A DNA stretch of 14,813 nucleotides from Burkholderiaceae bacterium (GCA_030151165.1 JASLEM010000190.1:1-14813); one strand, 5' to 3'; counted from the stretch's first letter, positions 1 through 8,183 are shown. Numbers and translations are program-made. Notes: a model not told the origin generated them from the sequence alone.

Positions 1-454
1 GCCGTTCGGGCTGATCGGCGGCAACACCTTCTTCGCGATCGTCATCCCCACCGTGTGGCGCGCGTGGCCCGTGCTGATGCTGATCTTCCTCGCCGCGCTG
101 CAGGCCGTGCCCGACGAGCTCTACGAGGCCGCGCGCCTGGACGGCGCGAACGCGTGGCAGCGCTTTCGCAACGTCACGCTGCCCGCGCTGTGGCCGGTGA
201 TCGTGATCCAGGTGATGTTCCAGATCATCGACAACATCTACGCGTACAACATCGTCGCGATGATGTTCGGCAAGGGCGCGGGCTATCCCGGCGAGTGGGG
301 CGACCTGCTGATGCCGCTGCTCACGCGCCAGAGCTTCAGCTACTGGCGGTTCGGGGAAGGCGCGGCCGTGTCGTTCGTGATGATGGCCGTGATGCTCGTC
401 TTCGTCGCCGTGTGGATGCGCACGTTCCGCAGGAGCATGACCAGCGATGCGTAG
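1..454 (+). CDS. Carbohydrate ABC transporter permease (MalF type), 5'-truncated
   Basis: Inner-membrane permease subunit of a sugar ABC importer. Only the last 150 residues are in the window, read in the frame starting at base 2, so the true start lies upstream. The visible part has hydrophobic helices and the cytoplasmic EAA loop (EAARLDGA, coded from about base 125, with the family Phe and the closing LP about 20 residues later). This loop docks onto the ATPase subunit. A further membrane helix near bases 365-415 is followed by a short basic tail. The stop at 452-454 lies inside the next gene, which starts at 447, so the two permeases overlap by 8 nt and should form a heterodimer, as MalF and MalG do. 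The solute-binding protein and ATPase are not in the window and are probably upstream. Family assignment is firm; substrate is inferred only from the neighbours. Confidence 0.93.
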   Translation, partial: PFGLIGGNTFFAIVIPTVWRAWPVLMLIFLAALQAVPDELYEAARLDGANAWQRFRNVTLPALWPVIVIQVMFQIIDNIYAYNIVAMMFGKGAGYPGEWGDLLMPLLTRQSFSYWRFGEGAAVSFVMMAVMLVFVAVWMRTFRRSMTSDA

Positions 455-1307
455 GCCGCTCTCCCCGCGCACGGCCTGGAACCAGCGCGCGCTGAACGCG
501 CTGACGTGGGCGATCGTCGCGCTCACGCTGTCGCCGGTCGCGTTCATGGTCTACGCGTCGCTGTCGGACTACAACGACGTCGTCACCGGCAACCTGGTGA
601 AGGCGCGCTTCACGCCGCACTGGAGCAACTACCGCGAGATGTGGGTCGACGTCGACTTCCTCTCGTTCCTGCGCAACAGCCTCGTCATCTGCGGCTTCAC
701 CACGCTGATCTCCACCGTGCTCGCCAGCATGGCCGCGTACGCGCTCGCGCGCTTCCGCTTCCGCGGCAACCACCCGTTCAGCGTCGCCGTGAGCACGACG
801 CAGGTGATCCCCGGCATGCTGTTCTTCCTGCCGCTGTACATGCTGTACATCCAGATCGACGACGCCGGCTTCCCCATGATGAACACGTACCACGGGATGA
901 TCTTCCTGTACTCCGCGATGTTCACGCCGGCCAGCATCTGGATCATGCGCGGCTTCTTCGTGTCGATCCCGCGCGACCTCGAGGACGCCGCCGTGATCGA
1001 CGGCTGCTCGCGCTTCGGCGCCTTCGTGCGCGTGGTGCTGCCGATCAGCACGCCGGGCCTCGTCGCCACGGCCTCGTTCGTGTTCCTGCTCGCGTGGGAC
1101 GAGGTCTTCTTCGCCTGGGTGCTCACGTCCTCGCCGGACGTGCAGACCGTCCCCGTCGGCCTGCGGCTGTACATGGGCCAGCACGCCACCCGCTACGACC
1201 TGATGATGGCCGCCGCCGTCGTCAGCGTGATCCCGGTGCTGCTCACGTTCTTCGCGTCGCAGCGCTGGTTCATCAAGGGCCTCGCGGCCGGCGCCGTCAA
1301 AGGCTAG
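447..1307 (+). CDS. Carbohydrate ABC transporter permease (MalG type)
   Basis: Second inner-membrane permease of the same importer, 286 aa, the usual length for MalG-type (CUT1) subunits. About six membrane helices are visible: near residues 17-38, then clusters beginning around 70, 112, 150, 200 and 250. The EAA loop is at residues 179-199 (EDAAVIDGCSRFGAF, ending LP), where it would contact the ATPase. The C-terminus WFIKGLAAGAVKG is the conserved MalG-type ending. The ATG at 447 is preceded by AGGAG at 431-435. That is 11 nt away, rather far, so translational coupling to the overlapping upstream permease probably helps. The stop is 8 nt before the kinase gene. Family is certain. The sugar carried is inferred from the kinase and GH9 genes downstream to be an oligosaccharide, probably of glucosamine or glucose units. 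Confidence 0.95.
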   Translation: MRRPLSPRTAWNQRALNALTWAIVALTLSPVAFMVYASLSDYNDVVTGNLVKARFTPHWSNYREMWVDVDFLSFLRNSLVICGFTTLISTVLASMAAYALARFRFRGNHPFSVAVSTTQVIPGMLFFLPLYMLYIQIDDAGFPMMNTYHGMIFLYSAMFTPASIWIMRGFFVSIPRDLEDAAVIDGCSRFGAFVRVVLPISTPGLVATASFVFLLAWDEVFFAWVLTSSPDVQTVPVGLRLYMGQHATRYDLMMAAAVVSVIPVLLTFFASQRWFIKGLAAGAVKG

Positions 1308-1315
1308 GACCGGCC

Positions 1316-2317
1316 ATGGCCTCACTTCCCGATTCCGATTCCGACTCCATGACTCCTGATCTCCCGACCTCCGCGTCGCCCGCCCGCGTGCTCGCCTTCG
1401 ACATCGGCGGCACCTGGGTCAAGTACGGCGTCGTCGACGCGCAGGGCCAGCTGCTGTTCGTCGACCAGCTCGCCACGCAGAGCGCGCCCGACGGCAAGGC
1501 GCTGCTCACGCAGCTCCTCGCGGTGGCCGAGCCGCTCGTCGCGCAGCACGCGCCGGCGGGCATCGCGTTCTCGACGCTGGGCATCATCGATGCGCGCGAG
1601 GGCCGGCTCGTCGGCGCGGTCGAGGCGATCTCGGGCTACTTCGGGCAGTCACCCAAGGCGTCGTTCGAGAGCGCGTTCCAGCTGCCGGTCGTCGTCGAGA
1701 ACGACGGCAACTGCGTCGCCCTCGCCGAGGGCTGGACGGGCTCCGCCGCCGGCGTGCCGCATTACCTCGCGCTCACGCTCGGCACGGGCATCGGCGGCGG
1801 CATCGTGATCGACGGCCACCTCTACCGCGGCGCGAACGGCGCGGCCGGCGAATGGGGCTACATGATGATCGACGGCAAGATGTGGGAAGACCACGCCTCG
1901 CCGCGCGGGCTCGCGGCCGCGGCCGAACGCGCGCGGCCCGGTTGCGGCTACGACGCGGAAGCCGTGTTCGCCGCGCGCGACGCCGGCGACGCCGAGATGG
2001 GCGCGCTCGTCGCGCAGTGGTTCGGCCTGCTCGCGAGCGGCCTCGCGAACCTGCTGTTCGCGTTCAACCCGTCGCGCGTGATCGTCGGCGGCGGCATCAC
2101 TGCGCGCGGCCCGGCCTTCCTGCAGGAGCTGCGCGCCGAGATGCGCCTGCGGCTGCGGCCCGAGTTCTACCGCATGTGCGACATCGAGCTCGCGAGCGCG
2201 GGCCGCCACGCGGGGCTGCTCGGCGCGGCGCGGTTGTGGTTCGGCGAGCACGGCTTCGGTGCCGTGCCGGCCTCCGCTGCGTCGCCCTCTTCCACCTCTT
2301 CGAGCACCGCAGCGTGA
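1316..2317 (+). CDS. ROK-family sugar kinase (glucokinase/glucosamine kinase-like)
   Basis: Cytoplasmic ATP-dependent sugar kinase, 333 aa. The phosphate-binding motif is DIGGTWVKYG from residue 29. The catalytic motif is N129-D130-G131-N132, with D130 the expected general base. The second glycine-rich motif is LGTGIGGG at 155-162, followed by GHLYRGANGAAGE. The ROK zinc site is missing: the usual GExGH histidine is Tyr182 (GEWGYM), and no CxCGxxGCxE cluster follows. Zinc-free ROK kinases are known, so activity is still expected. The ATG at 1316 is preceded by AGGA at 1306-1309 with a 6-nt spacer. A second in-frame ATG at 1349 would remove a Ser/Asp-rich leader that lies outside the fold. The C-terminus also ends in a Ser/Ala-rich tail. 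It lies 8 nt after the permease and 5 nt before the GH9 gene, so it should phosphorylate the monomer that GH9 releases (GlcN or Glc). Substrate is not readable from the sequence. Confidence 0.9.
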   Translation: MASLPDSDSDSMTPDLPTSASPARVLAFDIGGTWVKYGVVDAQGQLLFVDQLATQSAPDGKALLTQLLAVAEPLVAQHAPAGIAFSTLGIIDAREGRLVGAVEAISGYFGQSPKASFESAFQLPVVVENDGNCVALAEGWTGSAAGVPHYLALTLGTGIGGGIVIDGHLYRGANGAAGEWGYMMIDGKMWEDHASPRGLAAAAERARPGCGYDAEAVFAARDAGDAEMGALVAQWFGLLASGLANLLFAFNPSRVIVGGGITARGPAFLQELRAEMRLRLRPEFYRMCDIELASAGRHAGLLGAARLWFGEHGFGAVPASAASPSSTSSSTAA

Positions 2318-2322
2318 GCGCC

Positions 2323-4056
2323 ATGCAAGTCCTGCTGAACCACGTCGGCTATCTCCCCAACGGCGCCAAGCGCGCGCTCGTGCAGTTCGGCGAGCCGGTC
2401 GCCGCGCACGGCTTCGCGGTCGTCGACGCGGCCACGCGCGCCGTCGTCCACACCGGCACCCTGCAGACGCTGGCACCCGTCGCGGGCTGGAAGCACCGCC
2501 ACTTCGCAGCCGCCGACTTCGATGCCGTCACCACCCCCGGCCGCTACTACGTGCTGATCGAGAACACGTGGCCGCCCGTGCACTCGCAGGCCTTCGAGAT
2601 CGGGAGCGGGCTGTTCGGCTCGCAGATGCTGTCGGACGTCGTCCACTACTTCAAGTCGCAGCGCTGCACCGGCCTGTTCGACGACGCCGACCGCCGCGCG
2701 CCGCTGCTCGACACCCGCGAGCCGCGCGACGTCCACGGCGGCTGGTACGACGCATCGGGCGACTGCTCGAAGTACCTGTCGCACCTGTCGTACGCCAACT
2801 TCATGAACCCGCAGCAGACGCCGCTGGTCACGTGGACGCTGCTCGCCGGGCGCGACCGCCTGCCGCCGCAGTCGAAGTGGCTCGACGAGCGCATCGTCGA
2901 CGAGGCGCTGCACGGCGCTGACTTCCTCGTGCGCATGCAGGCGCCCGAGGGCTTCTTCTATACGACCGTCTTCGACCAGTGGAGCAAGGACGAGCACCGG
3001 CGCGAGATCTGCTCGTACGCGACGCAGAAGGGCCACAAGTCGGCCGACTACCAGGCCGGCTTCCGCCAGGGTGGCGGCCTGGCGATCGCGGCGCTGGCGC
3101 GCGCGTCCGGGCTCGCGCGCGACGGGGAGTCCACGCGCGAGGACTACCTCGAGCGCGCGGCCCTCGCATTCGACGTGCTCGAGCAACGCAACCTCGAGTT
3201 CGTCGACGACCACGAAGAGAACATCATCGACGACTATTGCGCGCTGCTCGCCGCGAGCGAGCTCCTCGCGCGCACCGGCGACGAGCGCTGGCGCGACGCC
3301 GCGCAGCACCGCGCCGACCGCCTCGTCGCGCGCCAGGACGCCGAGGGCTTCTACTGGGCGAACGACGCGCGCACGCGCAGCTTCTTCCATGCGAGCGACG
3401 CCGGCCTCGTGCATCTCGCGCTGATGCGTTTCGTAGAGGTGCTCGCGGGGCACGACCGCGACGCGGACGTCGCCGGCCTGCGCGCCGCGATCGCGCGCGG
3501 CCTCGCGTTCGAGCTGCGCGCCACCAACGAGCACGGCGCCAATCCGTTCGGCTATCCGCGCCAGCATGTCGCGATGCCGGGCCGCGCGCCGGCCACGCAG
3601 TTCTTCGTGCCGCACGACAACGAGAGCGGCTACTGGTGGCAGGGCGAGAACGCGCGCCTCGGCTCGCTCGCGACCGCCGCGCGCGTCGCCGCGACGCTGC
3701 GTCTGGCCGACGACCGCTTCGACGCTGCACTGGAAAGTTATGCGTGCAAGCTCGTCGACTGGATCCTCGGCGCCAACCCCTTCGACGCCTGCATGCTGCA
3801 AGGCTGGGGCCACCACCCGCCGCGCTACGAGCCCGGGTTCTGGAACGCGCCGGGCGGCGTCTGCAACGGCGTGACGTCCGGCCTGGACGACGAACAAGAC
3901 ATCGATTTCCGCAAGCCTGAAGAAACCGTGCCCATGCACTCGTGGCGGTGGACCGAGCAGTGGATCCCGCACGCAGCCTGGCTGTTCGCCGCGCTGTCGT
4001 CCGGGCTCACCACGCCGCGGCCGCCACATCCGACTGACGTGGCTGAAAGACGCTGA
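2323..4056 (+). CDS. Cytoplasmic glycoside hydrolase family 9, probable exo-beta-D-glucosaminidase
   Basis: 577 aa. The N-terminal ~90 residues (MQVLLNHVGYLPNGAKRA...) match the Ig-like CelD_N domain found before the GH9 (alpha/alpha)6 barrel. The catalytic-base region is GGWYDASGD at 139-147. D143 and D147 correspond to the two aspartates of the usual DAGD, with one extra residue between them. LGANPF at 482-487, followed by GWGHHPPRYEP, matches the conserved substrate-binding stretch. E545 in WTEQWIPHAAW is the likely catalytic acid. There is no signal peptide, so it should act in the cytoplasm on imported oligosaccharides rather than as a secreted cellulase. The absence of a signal peptide, the length and the partners (ABC importer, sugar kinase) resemble Vibrio/Photobacterium GH9 exo-beta-glucosaminidases in chitin-catabolic clusters. 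A cellodextrin-trimming enzyme is the alternative. The ATG follows the kinase stop by 5 nt with no strong ribosome site, which suggests coupled translation. GH9 is certain; specificity is inferred. Confidence 0.9.
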   Translation: MQVLLNHVGYLPNGAKRALVQFGEPVAAHGFAVVDAATRAVVHTGTLQTLAPVAGWKHRHFAAADFDAVTTPGRYYVLIENTWPPVHSQAFEIGSGLFGSQMLSDVVHYFKSQRCTGLFDDADRRAPLLDTREPRDVHGGWYDASGDCSKYLSHLSYANFMNPQQTPLVTWTLLAGRDRLPPQSKWLDERIVDEALHGADFLVRMQAPEGFFYTTVFDQWSKDEHRREICSYATQKGHKSADYQAGFRQGGGLAIAALARASGLARDGESTREDYLERAALAFDVLEQRNLEFVDDHEENIIDDYCALLAASELLARTGDERWRDAAQHRADRLVARQDAEGFYWANDARTRSFFHASDAGLVHLALMRFVEVLAGHDRDADVAGLRAAIARGLAFELRATNEHGANPFGYPRQHVAMPGRAPATQFFVPHDNESGYWWQGENARLGSLATAARVAATLRLADDRFDAALESYACKLVDWILGANPFDACMLQGWGHHPPRYEPGFWNAPGGVCNGVTSGLDDEQDIDFRKPEETVPMHSWRWTEQWIPHAAWLFAALSSGLTTPRPPHPTDVAERR

Positions 4057-4086
4057 CCCCGCAGCGTTCCGGAGCCGAATTCTTTC

Positions 4087-4090
4087 GAGG
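4087..4090 (+). promoter_or_regulatory. Ribosome binding site of the TonB-dependent receptor gene
   Basis: GAGG 6 nt before the ATG at 4097, inside the 40-nt gap after the GH9 gene. It is a clearer site than those of the GH9 and NagX genes on either side, so the receptor probably has independent translation initiation. I see no convincing promoter or terminator in this gap. Confidence 0.55.
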
Positions 4091-4096
4091 CTTTCC

Positions 4097-6964
4097 ATGA
4101 ACTTCAGACTGAACCACCTCGCATCCGCGGCGACGCTGATGCTGTCGGGGGCGATGGCCCCTGCGCTCGCGCAAACGGCCGCGCCGGCCCCGGCGGGCGC
4201 GGCCTCGGCGGTGCCGCCCGCGGCGCCCGCCGCTTCCGCGTCCGTGTCGCCCGACGTGCAGGTCGTCGAGATCAAGGGCATTCGCGCGGCCTACGAGTCG
4301 TCGTTGTCGAACAAGAAGAATGCCGATTCGATCGTCGAGGTCGTCACCGCGGAAGACATCGGCAAGCTGCCGGCGAAGAACGTCGCCGACACCGTGCAGC
4401 GCCTGCCCGGCGTCAACATCAGCTCCAACTCGGGCGGCGACGGCGCGTTCGCGGATGCCAACCGCGTGAGCATCCGCGGCACCTCGCCCTCGTTGACGCA
4501 GACGCTGATCAACGGCCACAGCGTCGGCTCGGCCGACTGGTTCATCGCGAACCAGGGCGTCAACGGCGGCGCCTCGGGCCGCAGCGTGAGCTACGACCTG
4601 CTGCCGGCCGAGATCGTCGGCAAGGTCACCGTCTACAAGACCGCGCAGGCCGACCTGATCGAAGGCGGCGCGACGGGCTCGGTCGACATCGAGACGCGCT
4701 CGCCGCTGAGCCTCGCGAAGAAGCTCACGCTCGACGCCTCGCTCGACGCGGTCTACAGCTCGTCGACGCGCAAGACCGATCCGCAGGTGAGCGGCCTCGT
4801 CGGCTGGCAGAACGACGCGAAGACCGCGGGCGTGATCTTCCAGGTGTTCTCCGAGAAGCGCCACGACCGGCGCGACGGCCAGGAGTTCCTCGGCTACGAC
4901 ACGGTCTCGTTCCAGGACATCTTCGGCCTCGCGCCGATCAACAACAACCCGAACGACCCGACCAACGTCGCCAACGCCGCGCAGCTCGCGGCGCTGCACG
5001 CGCAGTACCCGAACCTCGACGGCGCGACCTTCGCCAACAACGTCAACGCGACGCTGCTCGAGATGAACCAGCAGCGCAAGGGCGCGATGCTGGATGTGGA
5101 GTTCAAGCCCACGAGCGCGCTGCGCGTCGACGTCAACGGTTTCTATTCCAAGCTCACCGAGACCAACCAGGACTCGAGCCTCGAGACCGAGCAGACCGCG
5201 CTGATCGGCATGGGCGTGCTGCCGGACACCTACTCCGTCAACGGCAACGCGCTGCTGACCCAGGCGACGTGGACGCAGGCCAACATGCCGGACTACGCCT
5301 CGACCGGCGCGTACGTCGCGGACTACGACAAGTACTACCGCCCTGGCGAGAACGCCCGCGTCTACTACGCGGACGTCGACGTCGACTACACGGCGTCCGA
5401 CAAGCTGCGCATCACCGGCAAGCTCGGCAAGACGCAGGCGGTCGGCGCGACGCCCAACGAGTACGCCTACGTCACCAACGTCGGCAACGCGGGCCTCAGC
5501 TACACGATGAACGGGCTCTACAAGCCGGGCGACGTGTCGTTCCCCGGCTACGCGAACACCGGCAACTACAACGACCCGCACCTGTTCCTCGCGTACGACG
5601 GCCTGAACAAGGTGAAGTCGACCGACCAGGAGACCTACTTCCAGTCCGACGCGGAATACGCCACGGAGTATGGGGTGCTCGACGCGCTCAAGTTCGGCGT
5701 TCGGCTGACCAGCCACCAGCGCAGCGTGCTCGACTACTACAACGACGGCTGCGAGGCCGTGATCCCCGACGACACCTACACGCAGTGCAACGGCATCGCG
5801 CAGTGGAACGGGCAGGTCGAGAACCGCTACGGCCAGGGCCTGGGCGGCGGCGCGGGCTTCCTGCGCGACATCTGGCAGCTGAGCCCGGGCGAGATCACGA
5901 GCTACGTCAACGCCCCCGGCAACCTGCCCGCGTCGTCGCTGCCGTACTCGTGGCCCAGCAGCTTCGTCGTCAACGAGAAGACGCAGGCGCTGTACGGCAT
6001 GGCCAAGCTGGTGGGCGAGCAGTGGAAGGGCAACGTCGGCCTGCGCGTCGTGCGCACGCACCAGGTCGCGCACTACAACGAGGGCTCCGACGCCGCCGCG
6101 CCCGGCGACACGATCTACCCCGACCCGCACAACGGCGACTACATCCACGCCACCACCAGCAAGACCTACACGGACCTGCTGCCCAGCCTCAACCTCAGCT
6201 ATGACTTCACGCGCAAGCTGATCGGCCGGTTCGCGGCGTCGCGCACGATGACGCGCGCCGACTACACCGACCTCGCCGGCGCCGTCAGCCTCAACGGCCA
6301 GAACGGCACCGGCTCGGGCGGCAACCCGCAGCTCAAGCCGGTGCGGTCGACGAACTTCGACGCGTCGATCGAGTGGTACTTCGCGCCGCAGGCCCTGCTC
6401 GAGTTCGGCGTGTTCTACATGGACCTGACGTCCTACATCGGCTACGGCCAGACGACCGTGCTCGCGCCCAACCTGCAGCAGAACCCGATCGTCTCGACGC
6501 CGACCTACCCGTACGCCGTCGCGCAGCCGGTCAACGACAAGGGCACGAACAAGGGCTTCGAGCTCGCGTGGCAGCAGCCGGTCGCCTACGGCTTCGGCAT
6601 CGACCTGAACTACACCTACGCCGACGGCCGCGACTCGAACGGCGCGCCGCTGGCGGGCTCGTCGAAGCACACGTACAACGCCGAGGCCTGGTACGAGAAC
6701 GACTCGCTGAGCGCGCGCCTGATCTACAGCTACCGGTCGGACTTCCTCACCGGCATCGTCAGCGCGCTGCCGCAGTACGTCGCGAGCGCGGGCGATGTCT
6801 CCGCGTCGATCAACTACAAGTTGACCGACCAGCTGTCGCTGTCGCTCGACGGGAAGAACCTGACCGGCCAGCTCGCGCGCCAGTATGTCGTGAACAAGGA
6901 CATGCCGGCCGCGATCTACAACAACGGCAAGCAGTTCTACCTCGGTCTGAAGTACTCGCTGTGA
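4097..6964 (+). CDS. TonB-dependent outer-membrane receptor for oligosaccharide uptake
   Basis: 955 aa. The signal peptide ends at ...APALA|Q (cleavage after about residue 25). An Ala/Pro-rich linker then leads to a TonB-box-like segment VQVVEIK (54-60). The plug domain follows, with the conserved stretches NADSIVEVVTAEDIGKLP, VADTVQRLPGV and VSIRGT. The remainder is a long beta-barrel rich in aromatic and Asn/Gly residues, ending in a hydrophobic strand (QFYLGLKYSL). C552 and C564 are close together in a loop-like segment and could form a disulfide. The plug style is that of Xanthomonas/Caulobacter carbohydrate receptors rather than siderophore receptors. No SusD-like partner gene accompanies it here. 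It sits between a cytoplasmic glycosidase and NagX, so it probably imports the oligosaccharide that the ABC system and GH9 then handle. It depends on TonB-ExbB-ExbD encoded elsewhere. Family is certain; ligand is inferred. Confidence 0.93.
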   Translation: MNFRLNHLASAATLMLSGAMAPALAQTAAPAPAGAASAVPPAAPAASASVSPDVQVVEIKGIRAAYESSLSNKKNADSIVEVVTAEDIGKLPAKNVADTVQRLPGVNISSNSGGDGAFADANRVSIRGTSPSLTQTLINGHSVGSADWFIANQGVNGGASGRSVSYDLLPAEIVGKVTVYKTAQADLIEGGATGSVDIETRSPLSLAKKLTLDASLDAVYSSSTRKTDPQVSGLVGWQNDAKTAGVIFQVFSEKRHDRRDGQEFLGYDTVSFQDIFGLAPINNNPNDPTNVANAAQLAALHAQYPNLDGATFANNVNATLLEMNQQRKGAMLDVEFKPTSALRVDVNGFYSKLTETNQDSSLETEQTALIGMGVLPDTYSVNGNALLTQATWTQANMPDYASTGAYVADYDKYYRPGENARVYYADVDVDYTASDKLRITGKLGKTQAVGATPNEYAYVTNVGNAGLSYTMNGLYKPGDVSFPGYANTGNYNDPHLFLAYDGLNKVKSTDQETYFQSDAEYATEYGVLDALKFGVRLTSHQRSVLDYYNDGCEAVIPDDTYTQCNGIAQWNGQVENRYGQGLGGGAGFLRDIWQLSPGEITSYVNAPGNLPASSLPYSWPSSFVVNEKTQALYGMAKLVGEQWKGNVGLRVVRTHQVAHYNEGSDAAAPGDTIYPDPHNGDYIHATTSKTYTDLLPSLNLSYDFTRKLIGRFAASRTMTRADYTDLAGAVSLNGQNGTGSGGNPQLKPVRSTNFDASIEWYFAPQALLEFGVFYMDLTSYIGYGQTTVLAPNLQQNPIVSTPTYPYAVAQPVNDKGTNKGFELAWQQPVAYGFGIDLNYTYADGRDSNGAPLAGSSKHTYNAEAWYENDSLSARLIYSYRSDFLTGIVSALPQYVASAGDVSASINYKLTDQLSLSLDGKNLTGQLARQYVVNKDMPAAIYNNGKQFYLGLKYSL

Positions 6965-8139
6965 TCGCCGACCTCGCCCACCAGCGCGTCCGCGCCATCG
7001 ACGCCTTCCGCGGCCTGACCATCCTCGTGATGGTCTTCGTCAACCAGCTCGCGGGCGTCGCCGGCGTGCCGCAGTGGGCACGCCACATGAAGGCCGACGC
7101 CGACGCGATGAGCTTCGTCGACGTCGTCTTCCCGGCCTTCCTCTTCATCGTCGGGATGTCGATCCCGTTCGCGCTCGCGCAACGGCGCGCAAAGGGCGAC
7201 GACGGCGCCGCGCTGCAGCGCCACGTGCTCGCGCGCACCCTGGGCCTGCTGGTGCTCGGCTTCTTCATGGTCAACGCGGAGGACGGCTGGAACGCCGCGT
7301 TCATGCCGGTGTCGATCGGCACGTGGTCGCTGGGGCTGTACGCGAGCGCGTTCCTGGTCTGGGGCGTCTACGGCAGCGCGGCGCCGGGCGGGCGCAACGG
7401 CTGGCGCGCGGTGGGGGTGCTGGGCCTGCTGGTGCTCGCCGACGCGTACCACGGCGGCCACGACGGCACGGCCTGGATGACGCACCAGTGGTGGGGCATC
7501 CTCGGGCTGATCGGCTGGTCGTATCTGATCTCGGCGACGGTCTATCTCTGGTCCGGCGGGCGCATCGCGGCTCTGCTGGTCGCGACCGCCGTGTGCGTCG
7601 GCTACTACGCGGCGGGCCACGCCGTCGCGCCGGGCGACCGGTCGGCGCGGACGGCGCTGTTCTGCGAGCCCGCGATGGTCTGCGAGACCTCGCTGACGCT
7701 GCTCGGCGTGGTCACGACCGCGCTGTTCTTCGGGCCCTCGAAGGCGCGGCGCTTCGTGCACGCGTCCGCGTTGGTCGTCGTGCTCGTCGTCGCCGGCGCG
7801 GCGCTGCGGCCCGCGTACACGATCTCGAAGATCTACGGCTCGCCGACCTGGTGCCTGTACTCGGCGGCGATCTGCATCGCCATCTTCGCGGCGTTGTTCT
7901 GGCTGGTCGACCTGCGCGGCCACGCGCGCTGGACGGCGGTCATCCAGCCGGTCGCGACCAACCCGCTGGTCGCGTACCTGATCCCGTTCGTGGTCGAGGC
8001 GGCGCTCGGCGCGTTCCACCTCGAGCTGCCCGATGCCTTCAGCCACGGCGCGATCGGCGTGGGCTTCTGCGTCGCGTTCGTCGTCTTCGTGCTGGGCGCG
8101 ACGGCGCTGGTCGCGCGGCGCGTCCGGCTGCAGCTTTGA
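6961..8139 (+). CDS. nagX: NagX-like DUF5009 membrane protein (HGSNAT-related acetyltransferase family)
   Basis: 392 aa polytopic inner-membrane protein. The N-terminus carries the family signature: RVRAIDAFRGLTILVMVF (residues 9-26), then HMKADADAMSFVDVVFPAF and LFIVGMSIPFAL. About ten hydrophobic helices run to the C-terminus. This family (COG4299/DUF5009) is related to human heparan-alpha-glucosaminide N-acetyltransferase. It appears as NagX in GlcNAc/chitin loci of Xanthomonas and Shewanella, where its biochemical role is not settled as far as I know. By homology it could use cytosolic acetyl-CoA to acetylate a glucosamine end across the membrane. The start is GTG at 6961, overlapping the receptor stop (GTGA). 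The next start, ATG at 7030, would delete the AFRG motif. No ribosome site is evident, so translation is probably coupled. It is the last gene of the sugar operon and the best clue that the substrate is an amino sugar. Confidence 0.85.
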   Translation: MIADLAHQRVRAIDAFRGLTILVMVFVNQLAGVAGVPQWARHMKADADAMSFVDVVFPAFLFIVGMSIPFALAQRRAKGDDGAALQRHVLARTLGLLVLGFFMVNAEDGWNAAFMPVSIGTWSLGLYASAFLVWGVYGSAAPGGRNGWRAVGVLGLLVLADAYHGGHDGTAWMTHQWWGILGLIGWSYLISATVYLWSGGRIAALLVATAVCVGYYAAGHAVAPGDRSARTALFCEPAMVCETSLTLLGVVTTALFFGPSKARRFVHASALVVVLVVAGAALRPAYTISKIYGSPTWCLYSAAICIAIFAALFWLVDLRGHARWTAVIQPVATNPLVAYLIPFVVEAALGAFHLELPDAFSHGAIGVGFCVAFVVFVLGATALVARRVRLQL

Positions 8140-8169
8140 GCACCGCGGCGTGAACTGCGTGGCGAATGC

Positions 8170-8183
8170 CCCGGAAATCCGGG
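8170..8183 (+). terminator. Short GC hairpin after the sugar operon
   Basis: CCCGG-AAAT-CCGGG forms a perfect 5-bp stem with a 4-nt loop, 30 nt after the nagX-like stop. Only TT follows, with no T-tract, so it is at best a weak terminator or an mRNA 3'-end stabiliser. Confidence 0.3.

Noticed and set aside
2167..4281. Reverse-strand open frame of about 704 codons over the GH9 gene
   Set aside because: Compositional shadow of the GH9 gene; no recognisable domain.
4007..6670. Reverse-strand open frame of about 887 codons across the TonB receptor gene
   Set aside because: Antisense shadow; low-complexity Arg/Val/Asp-rich translation, while the + strand frame has clear plug and barrel motifs.
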